This document shows, piece by piece, positions 18,083 through 25,763 of a stretch of 64,000 nucleotides of DNA. Every line of letters starts with the position of its first letter. The stretch's first letter is position 1. The stretch is from Paenibacillus sp. Root52. Its GTDB lineage: Bacteria; Bacillota; Bacilli; Paenibacillales; Paenibacillaceae. The notes beneath the pieces were generated by a model. It saw nothing but the letters and a program-made list of their open reading frames with translations. It was not told where the DNA came from and did not search any database. The position numbers and the translations under genes are program-made. Location: NCBI RefSeq assembly GCF_001426865.1, contig NZ_LMFO01000005.1, forward strand, positions 159,737-223,736, in the 5' to 3' direction.

Positions 18083-18178
18083 GCAACGCCATTTCCCAGG
18101 AAATCAGACGATATTGTTGCAGCTTCTACTTGTCCGTCCTCCATCATAGATATGGAAGGAGGACAGGGAGGGACAGGG

Positions 18179-18694
18179 ATGCTGCGAAGAAGGCAACGCA
18201 ATGAGATGTTCAAAAAGGTTGGATTTATCATCATTGTACTATTGTTGTTATGGCTTATCGTAAGAACAGTTCCACATCTGTTCCGTGCCAGTGCTCCTGA
18301 TGAGGCGGCAGCAGTTGTTGCTGAATTTTATCGCTATGAGCAGACAGGTGATTTCGGTAGTTCATGGGAGCTGTTTCACCCGCTTATGAAGGAGCGATTC
18401 CCAAAGAGCACCTATGTGCAATCCAAAGCCCATATTTTTATGCAGCACTTTGGCGTGGAAACCTTTGGTCTGGAGATAGAGAAGCCTGAGCGTGAGTTCG
18501 ACGTCAACATCATTGATGGCATGCAGGTATTTTCGGAAGCGTACAAAATGAATGTAACGATGAAATATAAGAGCACATTTGGTGTGATTGACATGGTGCA
18601 GACCTGTTATGTCGTGCAAGATGGGAAGGAATGGGTGTTGCTTTGGTATTATCCTTCGAGCGGTGAGCCTCAGCAACACGAGAGCAGTGAATAG
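18179..18694 (+). CDS. Membrane-anchored protein of unknown function (NTF2-like shape)
   Basis: I do not recognise a named family. The protein (171 residues) has a basic start, one membrane helix (about 15-31), and an extracytoplasmic domain of about 130 residues with EFYRYEQTGDFGSSWELFHP and a strand-rich end (GKEWVLLWYY), resembling SnoaL/NTF2-like folds. ATG 18179 follows GGGAGG by 7 nt. An inverted repeat GTCCTCC 18136-18142 / GGAGGAC 18158-18164 lies just upstream and could fold into the ribosome-site region. The gene is followed by a strong terminator. Confidence 0.75.
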   Translation: MLRRRQRNEMFKKVGFIIIVLLLLWLIVRTVPHLFRASAPDEAAAVVAEFYRYEQTGDFGSSWELFHPLMKERFPKSTYVQSKAHIFMQHFGVETFGLEIEKPEREFDVNIIDGMQVFSEAYKMNVTMKYKSTFGVIDMVQTCYVVQDGKEWVLLWYYPSSGEPQQHESSE

Positions 18695-18765
18695 ATGGTG
18701 TGTAGTATATCTAATTTGATATATGCCCATAGTTTGAACCGAATTGTATCGCAAGTCCTTGAAGA

Positions 18766-18812
18766 AGCTCTATGAGTGCGAGACTTTTGTCGCATTTATA
18801 GAGCTTTTTTTG
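18766..18812 (+). terminator. Rho-independent terminator after the 18.2-kb gene
   Basis: AGCTCTAT 18766-18773 pairs with ATAGAGCT 18798-18805, with an inner stem TGCGA 18777-18781 / TCGCA 18790-18794, followed by a run of T (18805-18811). It ends the transcript that begins in or after the EPS operon. Confidence 0.9.
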
Positions 18813-18841
18813 TGTTTTTTCCTTTTTATAGCCGATATACT

Positions 18842-18894
18842 CTTGACAATAGTCCCAGTGTCAAGTAAATTACGAATTAGATACAAAATGTATC
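18842..18894 (+). promoter_or_regulatory. Sigma-A promoter with two palindromic operator candidates
   Basis: TTGACA (18843-18848), a 17-bp spacer and TAAATT (18866-18871) form a good promoter for the Cys-rich ORF and ABC genes. CTTGACA 18842-18848 and TGTCAAG 18859-18865 form a perfect inverted repeat that covers the -35 box and spacer. A second palindrome, GATACA-AAA-TGTATC (18880-18894), lies just after the likely start of transcription. Two symmetrical sites around one promoter suggest repression by a dimeric regulator, identity unknown. Confidence 0.65.
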
Positions 18895-18949
18895 AATTCT
18901 CAGCATCTAACGACAAATAACAGGGATCTCAGTGCTCCTTGTGAGGGGA

Positions 18950-19210
18950 ATGAATTCAGTGATCGAATCGAGTCGCTTTTATTGTGTCAGTTGTGGGAGG
19001 ATTGTGTCGGTTGTTAGTAACTCAGACGAAGTTAAGGATGAGAGTTGCGGAGTCAATCAAGTATTTCGCACCGGATTTTATCGAAGTGAGATGCCGCTAG
19101 GATGCTGTGGAACATGTCAGGTTCAGACGAAGCGACAGGAGAATGCCCAGTTTACAGGACAATATACTAAAGATTATGATACACTGAATTCATATGAGAA
19201 ACGGGCATGA
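18950..19210 (+). CDS. Small Cys-rich protein of unknown function ahead of an ABC exporter
   Basis: 86-residue ORF with paired cysteines: CVSC near residues 12-15, a single Cys in mid-protein, and CCGTC at about 53-57, a layout that could bind zinc or another metal. Codon use looks like that of real genes. The ribosome site AGGGG is immediately before ATG 18950 and better spaced (10 nt) from GTG 18959, so the start is uncertain. Its stop lies 33 bp before the exporter ATPase start at 19243, so the genes are probably co-transcribed from the 18.85-kb promoter. No family recognised. Confidence 0.45.
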   Translation: MNSVIESSRFYCVSCGRIVSVVSNSDEVKDESCGVNQVFRTGFYRSEMPLGCCGTCQVQTKRQENAQFTGQYTKDYDTLNSYEKRA

Positions 19211-19242
19211 ATGGTGAGCCCGTCGATGAGGGAGGGAATGGA

Positions 19243-20151
19243 ATGCAGAATGAACCGGTCGTCCGTCTTCAGGGCGTCAGTAAAATTATCTCTTCCCGCT
19301 CGTTGGTCAGCGACCTGACTCTGGATATTTCTCCGGGGCAGGTTTTTGGTTTTTTAGGACCAAACGGGGCAGGTAAAACAACGACGATCCGAATGATGGT
19401 TGGACTTATGTCGATTAGTAAGGGAGATATCTTGATCTCTGGACATAGTGTGAAAACGGACTTTGAGAAGGCCATCGCAGAGGTTGGTGCGATTGTTGAG
19501 AATCCTGAAATGTACAAATTCCTCACAGGGTATCAGAATCTTGTCCATTTTGCCCGCATGTCACCCGGCATTACGAAGGAGCGCATAGCGGAGACCATTG
19601 AGCGGGTTGGCCTTACCGCACGGATTCACGATAAGGTGAAGACGTACTCGCTTGGGATGCGTCAACGCTTAGGGGTTGCCCAGGCCATATTACATAAACC
19701 GAAGCTGCTCGTATTGGATGAACCTACGAACGGATTAGATCCACAAGGGATTCGGGAACTGAGAGATTATTTACGTCAGCTCACGCAAGAAGAAGGAATT
19801 ACCGTGTTTGTGTCCAGCCACTTATTATCAGAGATGGAACTCATGTGTGATACGGTGGCCATTATTCAGAACGGCAAGCTGATCGATGTGCGGAATCTGA
19901 GACAAGAAGCGGGAGCCGATGCTCTGATCGAAGTTGCCTTTGAGGTCAATGATGCACAGCGTGCTGCTGAGCTCATTCCAGGAGCTACTATTCAGGGCAG
20001 TAACATCGTAGTTAGCGTATCTCGTGAACAGATTCCTGAATTGAACGCTAGATTAGTGCATGAGGGGCTTCAGGTTTATGGTATCCGTAACGTAACCCAT
20101 ACCCTAGAAGATCAATTTTTGCAAATGACTGGGGGCGGAGGTATTGGCTAG
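19243..20151 (+). CDS. ABC transporter ATP-binding protein (BcrA/CcmA-like exporter type)
   Basis: ATPase of a two-gene ABC-2 exporter; 302 residues. Walker A is GPNGAGKT (39-46), followed by the signature YSLGMRQRLGVAQA and Walker B LLVLDEPTNGLDP, then the H-loop VSSHLLSEMEL. The C-terminal 80 residues match the extension seen in bacitracin/lantibiotic-type export ATPases. ATG 19243 follows GAGGGAGGG; the upstream in-frame ATG 19207 has no ribosome site. The stop overlaps the permease start. The substrate is unknown; drug, peptide or lipid export are all possible. Confidence 0.93.
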   Translation: MQNEPVVRLQGVSKIISSRSLVSDLTLDISPGQVFGFLGPNGAGKTTTIRMMVGLMSISKGDILISGHSVKTDFEKAIAEVGAIVENPEMYKFLTGYQNLVHFARMSPGITKERIAETIERVGLTARIHDKVKTYSLGMRQRLGVAQAILHKPKLLVLDEPTNGLDPQGIRELRDYLRQLTQEEGITVFVSSHLLSEMELMCDTVAIIQNGKLIDVRNLRQEAGADALIEVAFEVNDAQRAAELIPGATIQGSNIVVSVSREQIPELNARLVHEGLQVYGIRNVTHTLEDQFLQMTGGGGIG

Positions 20152-20929
20152 TTTCGGTAATCTATTATTGAATGAAAACATGAAAATATTCCGTCGTGCA
20201 CGAACCTGGATTATGCTCTCCATTTTGGCTTTAAGTGCGCTGTTGCTGCCGATTTTGTTAAGAGAAGGCATGGGAGCAAGCGATATGCCGGCCTTAGAAG
20301 CCGCATACACAACCGTTCAGATCGTTTTTTTTCTAAACACCATCTTCTGTGTCGTCATAGCAGCTGAGGCGGTAGCAGGTGAATTTACCTGGGGAACGAT
20401 CAAGCTGCTGCTGATTCGCCCATGGTCGCGGAGCAAGATTTTGTTATCCAAATATTTGACGGTCATTGGGTTCAGCATTTTGAGTACGCTCGTTGTGATT
20501 CTTCTGGCCTGGGGGATATCGTCTGTTCTTTTCACGACGGATCTTGAGACTAGAAGCACAGGACAGGTATTTACATTATGGGGATATATGTACGTTGACT
20601 TGTTTATCACGCTTGCGATTGCGTTCATGGTGTCCTCTGTCTTTCGTTCAGGAGCGCTGGCGATTGGATTATCGCTATTTATTATGTTCACGCAAAATAT
20701 CTTTACATTGATCTTCAATCCAACGCGTTATGAATGGGCGAAGTATGTTCTATTTAATAACATGGATCTTAGTAGATACATGAACTCAGGTTCGGTCTTT
20801 GACATGATCGGCGGAGGCGTTCCAGAGGGCATGACTATTGGCTTTTCCATTGCCGTGTTGGCTGCATACTATGTCGTCTTCATGGTTATATCGTGGGTCG
20901 TATTCAGCAGAAGAGATGTAGCAGGCTAA
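20144..20929 (+). CDS. ABC-2 type transporter permease
   Basis: Membrane subunit partnering with the preceding ATPase: 261 residues with six hydrophobic segments, including the AEAVAGEFTWGTIKLLLIRPWSR coupling region typical of ABC-2 permeases of the YhaP/bacitracin class (the GTIK..L.RP pattern). Translation seems to begin at TTG 20144, overlapping the ATPase stop by 8 bp with GGAGG just upstream; a more distal ATG at 20180 is an alternative. Its stop codon lies inside the terminator stem at 20921. Confidence 0.88.
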   Translation: MASFGNLLLNENMKIFRRARTWIMLSILALSALLLPILLREGMGASDMPALEAAYTTVQIVFFLNTIFCVVIAAEAVAGEFTWGTIKLLLIRPWSRSKILLSKYLTVIGFSILSTLVVILLAWGISSVLFTTDLETRSTGQVFTLWGYMYVDLFITLAIAFMVSSVFRSGALAIGLSLFIMFTQNIFTLIFNPTRYEWAKYVLFNNMDLSRYMNSGSVFDMIGGGVPEGMTIGFSIAVLAAYYVVFMVISWVVFSRRDVAG

Positions 20930-20948
20930 TCGCCTGCTTCTTTTTTTT
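20921..20948 (+). terminator. Rho-independent terminator of the ABC exporter operon
   Basis: GCAGGC (20921-20926), a 5-nt loop, GCCTGC (20932-20937), then a T-rich run to 20947. The stem starts inside the end of the permease gene and includes its stop codon in the loop. Confidence 0.88.
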
Positions 20949-21144
20949 GCTCGTTTTGATATGAGTTTTTCCTATTTAACAAGACATTCTTAACCGTTAA
21001 ACCGTCCAGGCTGAGGCAAGAGCCACATTTCGGGGTACATATGTTACAACAGACATGGCTTGGAAGGTGAAAATTTGTCCATGCTGTAGTCAACACGTTG
21101 TAATTACATATTTCGCCGCAGTCGCATTTGGCAGAGCAGCGCAT
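20926..21144 (-). CDS. Possible small Cys-rich protein on the minus strand
   Basis: A 72-codon minus-strand ORF fills the gap between the ABC permease and the AI-2E gene. Nine cysteines fall within about 43 residues: CSAKCDCGEIC near the N-terminus and CCNICTPKCGSC in the middle, a spacing that looks like a metal-binding cluster rather than chance. The start is doubtful: ATG 21144 lies within the upstream end of the AI-2E region and has no ribosome site, and the 3' end overlaps a terminator. It could be a real zinc protein, a shadow, or a decayed gene. Confidence 0.35.
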   Translation of the reverse strand: MRCSAKCDCGEICNYNVLTTAWTNFHLPSHVCCNICTPKCGSCLSLDGLTVKNVLLNRKNSYQNEQKKEAGD

Positions 21145-21160
21145 GGAGGGATCACGTTTC

Positions 21161-22240
21161 TTGGTAAACAATAAGTTTTATCGCATATGCACAGCCATCA
21201 TCTTGCTGCTGCTCATCGTTTATTTGGGGGATAAAGTAAACTTTATTTTCCGTCCGTTAACCTCATTGATTCACATCATCATTATTCCACTACTGATTGC
21301 AGGATTTTTCTATTATTTGCTCCGTCCGCTCGTGGATTTTATGGAGCGGCACAAAATGAAGCGTGCGCTGTCAGTTATCATTATTTATGTTGTGATTGCT
21401 CTGATTCTTGCAGGCTTCAGCGTCATAGTTTGGCCGTCTCTGCGAGAGCAACTGTGGAATTTCATTGAGAACACACCGACATTGATTACTTCACTCACCA
21501 GTCAGCTCACAGAATTAGAGCAGAACGGTTTTCTTTCCAGGTATCTGCCCGAAGATTCCGATCTGGTCTCACGTTTGTCGGATTTCTTAAGTCAGGGGAT
21601 AACTCAAGTCAGTGATTATATCTCTGGATTATTCTCGGTAGTATCGAACCTCGTCATTATTCTCGCGACGTTTCCGATCATGCTGTATTACATGCTCAAA
21701 GAGGGAAGTAAGTTTGGAACGAATCTGACGTTATTATTGCCAAGGCATTACCGCAAGGATGGCGAAGAGACAGTTCATGAGATTGATGATGCACTGAGTA
21801 ATTATATAGTGGGGCGTGTCATTGTGAATGTGGCACTTGGTATTCTGATGTATATCGGGTTCCTTATTCTAGGCTTGCCTTACGCGCTGTTACTGACCAT
21901 GGTATCCATCATTTTGAACTTTATCCCGTATGTTGGTGCGATTCTGGCCGCTATTCCGGTTGTCATCGTGGCTTTTATTGAATCACCATCCATGGCAATC
22001 TGGTCCTTGGTTATTATCGTTATCGCACAGCAAATTCAGGATAATCTCGTTTCCCCATATGTATATGGGAAGAAGTTAGATATTCATCCGCTAACGACGG
22101 TTATATTGTTGCTTGTAGGTGCGGATTTGGGAAATATTCTGGGAATGATTATCGTGATTCCGTTATACATGATCCTTAAGATTATTGTTCGGAGAATTCA
22201 TCATCGAATTGTGGAAGAAAAGTCCGAGTCTGTAGAGTGA
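21161..22240 (+). CDS. AI-2E family transporter (YdbI/YtvI-like permease)
   Basis: Polytopic membrane protein of about 359 residues in the PerM/AI-2E family. Visible traits are two N-terminal helices, a soluble stretch (about 75-150) with YLPEDSDLVSRLSDFLSQG, and the C-terminal signature ALLTMVSIILNFIPYVGAILAAIPVVIVAF followed by QQIQDNLVSPYVYGKKLDIHPL. Family members export small molecules or ions (some act as sodium/proton antiporters). TTG 21161 is favoured as start because GGAGGG is 10 nt upstream; ATG 21143 is an alternative. It is followed by a strong terminator. Confidence 0.9.
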   Translation: MVNNKFYRICTAIILLLLIVYLGDKVNFIFRPLTSLIHIIIIPLLIAGFFYYLLRPLVDFMERHKMKRALSVIIIYVVIALILAGFSVIVWPSLREQLWNFIENTPTLITSLTSQLTELEQNGFLSRYLPEDSDLVSRLSDFLSQGITQVSDYISGLFSVVSNLVIILATFPIMLYYMLKEGSKFGTNLTLLLPRHYRKDGEETVHEIDDALSNYIVGRVIVNVALGILMYIGFLILGLPYALLLTMVSIILNFIPYVGAILAAIPVVIVAFIESPSMAIWSLVIIVIAQQIQDNLVSPYVYGKKLDIHPLTTVILLLVGADLGNILGMIIVIPLYMILKIIVRRIHHRIVEEKSESVE

Positions 22241-22258
22241 GCAAGGTTTTCATTAGAT

Positions 22259-22322
22259 AAGCCGCATATAAGTTGTAAAGGTCACGTAATTTGCCCTTTA
22301 CGATGTATATGCGGCTTTTTTT
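22259..22322 (+). terminator. Rho-independent terminator after the AI-2E gene
   Basis: AAGCCGCATATA 22259-22270 pairs with TATATGCGGCTT 22306-22317, with an inner stem GTAAAGG 22275-22281 / CCTTTAC 22295-22301, followed by T residues to 22322. Very stable branched hairpin. Confidence 0.93.
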
Positions 22323-22465
22323 GACGTATCTGAAAATCTGAAAGGGCTGACTGAATTCTTTAGAAATCGTGCGTGATCGAGAGTTGTCACTGCATTTCTC
22401 ACTTTAACTTAACCTCCTTTAGGTAACTTGCCCCTCCCATATTCAAACTTCATCATTCGATACCC

Positions 22466-22511
22466 TTTACTCAATCTTGTTCTATCTGTTATACTTGATA
22501 TATAACAGATA
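22466..22511 (+). promoter_or_regulatory. GntR operator and promoter
   Basis: A perfect 11-bp inverted repeat, TATCTGTTATA 22483-22493 and TATAACAGATA 22501-22511 with a 7-bp spacer, overlaps the likely -10 box TATACT (22490-22495); TTTACT at 22466-22471 is a possible -35 box with 18-bp spacing. It lies 20 bp before the GntR gene, the usual place for autoregulation by YtrA-type repressors. Confidence 0.75.
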
Positions 22512-22530
22512 ACAAAAAGAAGGTGAACTC

Positions 22531-22926
22531 TTGATTATTCAACTTGATATGCAGTCTGAACTTCCCATCTATTCGCAACTTGTTAATCAAATTATCGAAG
22601 GAATTGCTAGTGGTCAGTTACAACTAGGTGAGGCTCTACCTTCGGTTCGGAATTTGGCTGCAGATATTGGTGTTAACCTTCATACAGTCAACAAAGCTTA
22701 TACGTTACTCAAGCAAGACGGGTACATTCAAGTACATAGACAAAAGGGAGTTGTAGTCAACCCCGATGGCATGCCTGAATTAACGGATGATTTTCTGAGA
22801 AAGCAACACAGTGAATTAAGGCCCATTATTGCTGAAGCCATCTGTCGAAGTATGAACAAGGAGCAACTATTAGCAGTATTAGCCGAAATCTATGATGATG
22901 TTAAAGAGGGTCACAGCGAAGAATAA
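22531..22926 (+). CDS. GntR family transcriptional regulator (YtrA subfamily)
   Basis: 131-residue repressor: an N-terminal winged helix (LPIYSQLVNQIIEGIASGQL, then LPSVRNLAADIGVNLHTVNKAYTLL) and only a short C-terminal dimerisation tail, the size of YtrA-type GntR proteins. TTG 22531 is the start, 10 nt after AGAAGGTGA. It is first in a transcript with the DUF1648 membrane protein and secreted hydrolase and probably represses its own operon through the inverted repeat at 22483-22511. Confidence 0.92.
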   Translation: MIIQLDMQSELPIYSQLVNQIIEGIASGQLQLGEALPSVRNLAADIGVNLHTVNKAYTLLKQDGYIQVHRQKGVVVNPDGMPELTDDFLRKQHSELRPIIAEAICRSMNKEQLLAVLAEIYDDVKEGHSEE

Positions 22927-22948
22927 ATGACATAGAGGAGTGTTGGGT

Positions 22949-24049
22949 ATGCAACTATTTATCTTATTGCCTATTTTTTTAATCTTAGCTCCATTAGCGA
23001 CGGTTCTCTCGTTTACACCATATTTGACCAGAGAGACCATTAGCTTTGGAGTATCGGTAAGTGAGCATAACTATTACACGCCAACCTTACGCAAGCTTCG
23101 ACGTACGTTTGCTACATTAAGCCTGATTGGATATGGAATTATTATGGTTGCCTGTCTTTATTCACTCCAATCAGCCAATGAAGAGTCTACTGTAATGATT
23201 ACTGGTGTTGGCGCAATAATGTTTATTGTGTACGGGTCAGTACTAAGTTTGTCATTTCATTTCAAGATGAAAAAGATAAAGGCAACACTCCCAACTGAAA
23301 CGTCACCCCATAGAGTTAAAATCGATACCACCTTCCGCCAGAATAAGCTCACCTATTCCAACTATTGGTTTACGATTCACATTGCAATCATTGTAGCCAT
23401 TGCAATCATTTCGATACTGAACTATGAAGCATTACCTGGCATGATTCCAATGAAATATGACCTTCAGGGCAATGTCACCTCCAGTTTTCCCAAAACTTAC
23501 CTATCCGTACTGGCTATTAATCTCATACAGTTAGGTATGATTGTGCTCATGATGTTTGTGAACTGGAGTATTAAATCAAGTAAGCAACAGCTTACGTCGT
23601 CTGATCCTGTCCAATTTGCAACTAAAAATATTCAGTTTCGCCGTAAATGGTCCCTATTTACAATCATTACAGGCTTACTTCTAACGATTTTATTTGCCTT
23701 TGTACAAATAAACATGTTTGTTCCTAATCAGAACTTGTTATTAGCAATTAGCTTTATCATCCCTGTGGTGATTATTATAGGCGCTGTATTGTTGTCTCTC
23801 ACTGGCAGACAAGGCGGTGGGGACATTCGTAATCATCAAGATGATAGTCAGCGATCTAAGGAACAGCCTGTGAATGACGATCGATATTGGAAGCTTGGCT
23901 TTCTATATTTCAACCCTGATGACCCTTCTTTTGTTGTTGAGAAAAGATATGGAATAGGGTGGACGGTTAACTTTGCTCGCCCAGCGTCTTGGATTCTGTT
24001 TTTGTTCATTATCGCCATTGTTGTTGTAAGCATAGCCCTGAGCCTATAA
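22949..24049 (+). CDS. DUF1648 and DUF5808 membrane protein
   Basis: 366-residue protein with about eight membrane helices. The DUF1648 region contains NYEALPGMIPMKYDLQGNV (mid-protein), and the end carries the DUF5808 pattern YWKLGFLYFNPDDPSFVVEKRYG followed by a last helix. Such proteins commonly sit beside YtrA-type GntR regulators; their function is unknown. GAGGAG at 22935-22940 supports ATG 22949 rather than GTG 22940. It lies 22 bp after the regulator gene. Confidence 0.88.
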   Translation: MQLFILLPIFLILAPLATVLSFTPYLTRETISFGVSVSEHNYYTPTLRKLRRTFATLSLIGYGIIMVACLYSLQSANEESTVMITGVGAIMFIVYGSVLSLSFHFKMKKIKATLPTETSPHRVKIDTTFRQNKLTYSNYWFTIHIAIIVAIAIISILNYEALPGMIPMKYDLQGNVTSSFPKTYLSVLAINLIQLGMIVLMMFVNWSIKSSKQQLTSSDPVQFATKNIQFRRKWSLFTIITGLLLTILFAFVQINMFVPNQNLLLAISFIIPVVIIIGAVLLSLTGRQGGGDIRNHQDDSQRSKEQPVNDDRYWKLGFLYFNPDDPSFVVEKRYGIGWTVNFARPASWILFLFIIAIVVVSIALSL

Positions 24050-24097
24050 ACGCTCATCTATGTACTTATAAATCAATAATTAGGAGGAGTTCTTATC

Positions 24098-25687
24098 GTG
24101 AACCATTGGAAAAAACAATTGATTTCCCTTATTTCCGCATGTCTCATCCTACCAGTAACATCCATCTCGGCAGCTACTTCAGAGTCTAATGAAGTCCAAT
24201 CACAGGTTCCTATCCGTGAAATGGCTGAAATGAATGGAGCAGAGGTATCTTGGCAGCAAAAAACAGGACACATCACGATCACTAAAAATGACATTACGAT
24301 CGAAGTTAAGGTTGGAGAAAAACAGGCGATGGTGAATGGGCAGGCAGTGCCGTTAGATCATCCTGTACAACTAATTAAAGGGGTTAGCTTAATAGATGTA
24401 GCTTTTCTTACAGAGGCATTGAAGGAAGCGCCCGAAGATATTTTTATTTCACTCGTGAGTGAGGGCAATGGTGTGGAGGCAGCGAAGTATATCCATACCT
24501 CTGTTAGTGGAGTGCTAACACCAACGTTATTGAGCCAGCTATGGGCATCCTTAGAAGGTCAGAATGGCAAAATTACAAGTCAAGCCTCAACGAAACGCGT
24601 AGAAAACAACAATGTGCATCGTAATGTAACATATACGTTTAAGACCGAGCTTACTAGTTTGAGTATTACGGTCAGAATGAATCATAACGGACTTGTAGAT
24701 GACTTACACATTGCAGCAGCGACACCAGACGTTTATCAAAAACCAAGCTATGATCAACGATTTGCCTATACAGAACAAGCGATTACCATTGGTGAGGGTG
24801 AACTAGCTCTGCCGGGAACATTAACCTTACCCAAGGGAGAAGGGTCTTTCCCTGTTGTGATTCTCGTACATGGTTCTGGACCGAGCAATCAAGATGCTGC
24901 CATCGGTGGTGCGAAGCCGTTTCGTGATCTTGCAGTAGGGTTAGCATCACAAGGAATTGCTGTATTAAGATATGATAAGGTTACTTATGAACATACGTAT
25001 AAGGTTGCTTCGCAGCCTAAGTTCACATTGAAGCAGGAAAGTGTAGATCAAGTTGCGGATGCAATCCAACTCCTCAAAAAGAATCCACAGATTGATACTA
25101 CAGCGATTTATGTGGCCGGACATAGCCAAGGCGGGTTCGTAATGCCACTAATCATTGAAGAAGATAAACAAAATGAAATTGCAGGAACGATCCTGCTTGC
25201 CGCGCCAAGTGGTAGCTTTGTAGATGTGCTCATCGAGCAGCAGGATGAATTGGTAGATCGGGTGAAGCAACTTGGTTTAGACACGGAGAACGTTAAGTTA
25301 CAGGCTGATTTTTACAAAAATGTTGCTGCCATCGTTAAAGATCCTACTTATTCTGTAGATCATCTGCCTGACTCATTCCCGCTTGGGCCTGCTTATTGGT
25401 GGTATGAGCAAAGAGATTATGTGCCTTCGGCCTTAGCTAAAACACAAAATACGCCTATGCTAATTATGCAAGGTGAAAATGATGTGCAAGTGTCTATGCA
25501 GCAATTCGAGGACTGGAAATCAGCCCTTCAAGGGCACTCCGATGTTACGTTCAAAAGCTATCCTAACGTAAACCATATTTTATCCACCTACGATGGTCTT
25601 TCCATTGGCACAGAGTATGCTGAGCCATCCAATGTCTCTGAAGCTATTATTGATGATATTGCGAAGTGGGTATTAGGTTCAAACTGA
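24098..25687 (+). CDS. Secreted alpha/beta hydrolase with N-terminal stalk and DUF3887-like region
   Basis: 529-residue exported enzyme. A signal peptide (MNHWKKQLISLISACLILP...ISA) precedes a copper-amine-oxidase-like stalk region (about 40-115), a DUF3887-like segment (about 125-205), and an alpha/beta hydrolase domain (about 225-525). The oxyanion region is VILVHGSGPSNQD, the nucleophile elbow is AGHSQGGF, and a late Asp (MQGENDVQV) and His (NVNHIL) complete a likely triad. Start GTG 24098 follows AGGAGGAG. It ends in a bidirectional terminator. The substrate is unknown; an esterase or peptidase is plausible. Confidence 0.88.
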   Translation: MNHWKKQLISLISACLILPVTSISAATSESNEVQSQVPIREMAEMNGAEVSWQQKTGHITITKNDITIEVKVGEKQAMVNGQAVPLDHPVQLIKGVSLIDVAFLTEALKEAPEDIFISLVSEGNGVEAAKYIHTSVSGVLTPTLLSQLWASLEGQNGKITSQASTKRVENNNVHRNVTYTFKTELTSLSITVRMNHNGLVDDLHIAAATPDVYQKPSYDQRFAYTEQAITIGEGELALPGTLTLPKGEGSFPVVILVHGSGPSNQDAAIGGAKPFRDLAVGLASQGIAVLRYDKVTYEHTYKVASQPKFTLKQESVDQVADAIQLLKKNPQIDTTAIYVAGHSQGGFVMPLIIEEDKQNEIAGTILLAAPSGSFVDVLIEQQDELVDRVKQLGLDTENVKLQADFYKNVAAIVKDPTYSVDHLPDSFPLGPAYWWYEQRDYVPSALAKTQNTPMLIMQGENDVQVSMQQFEDWKSALQGHSDVTFKSYPNVNHILSTYDGLSIGTEYAEPSNVSEAIIDDIAKWVLGSN

Positions 25688-25700
25688 AATAAATATCAAA

Positions 25701-25730
25701 AAGCACTTGCCAATGGAGGCAAGTGCTTCT
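25701..25730. terminator. Bidirectional terminator
   Basis: AAGCACTTGCC 25701-25711 and GGCAAGTGCTT 25718-25728 form an 11-bp stem; T-rich sequence follows on the plus strand (CTTCTTG) and AAAAA precedes it, giving T-run on the minus strand. It separates the plus-strand hydrolase from the minus-strand CBS protein. Confidence 0.9.
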
Positions 25731-25763
25731 TCTTGTTCTATATCAAGTTGCTTCATTCAGCCA

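Noticed and set aside
18208..18230. Extra copy of the GTTCAAAAAG repeat inside the 18.2-kb gene
   Set aside because: Only about ten bases match and they code for the start of a membrane helix; none of the inner motifs follows.
21000..21127. Short plus-strand frame starting GTG near 21065 (KICPCCSQHVVI...)
   Set aside because: Under 40 codons with only a weak ribosome site, and overlapping the stronger minus-strand Cys-rich frame.
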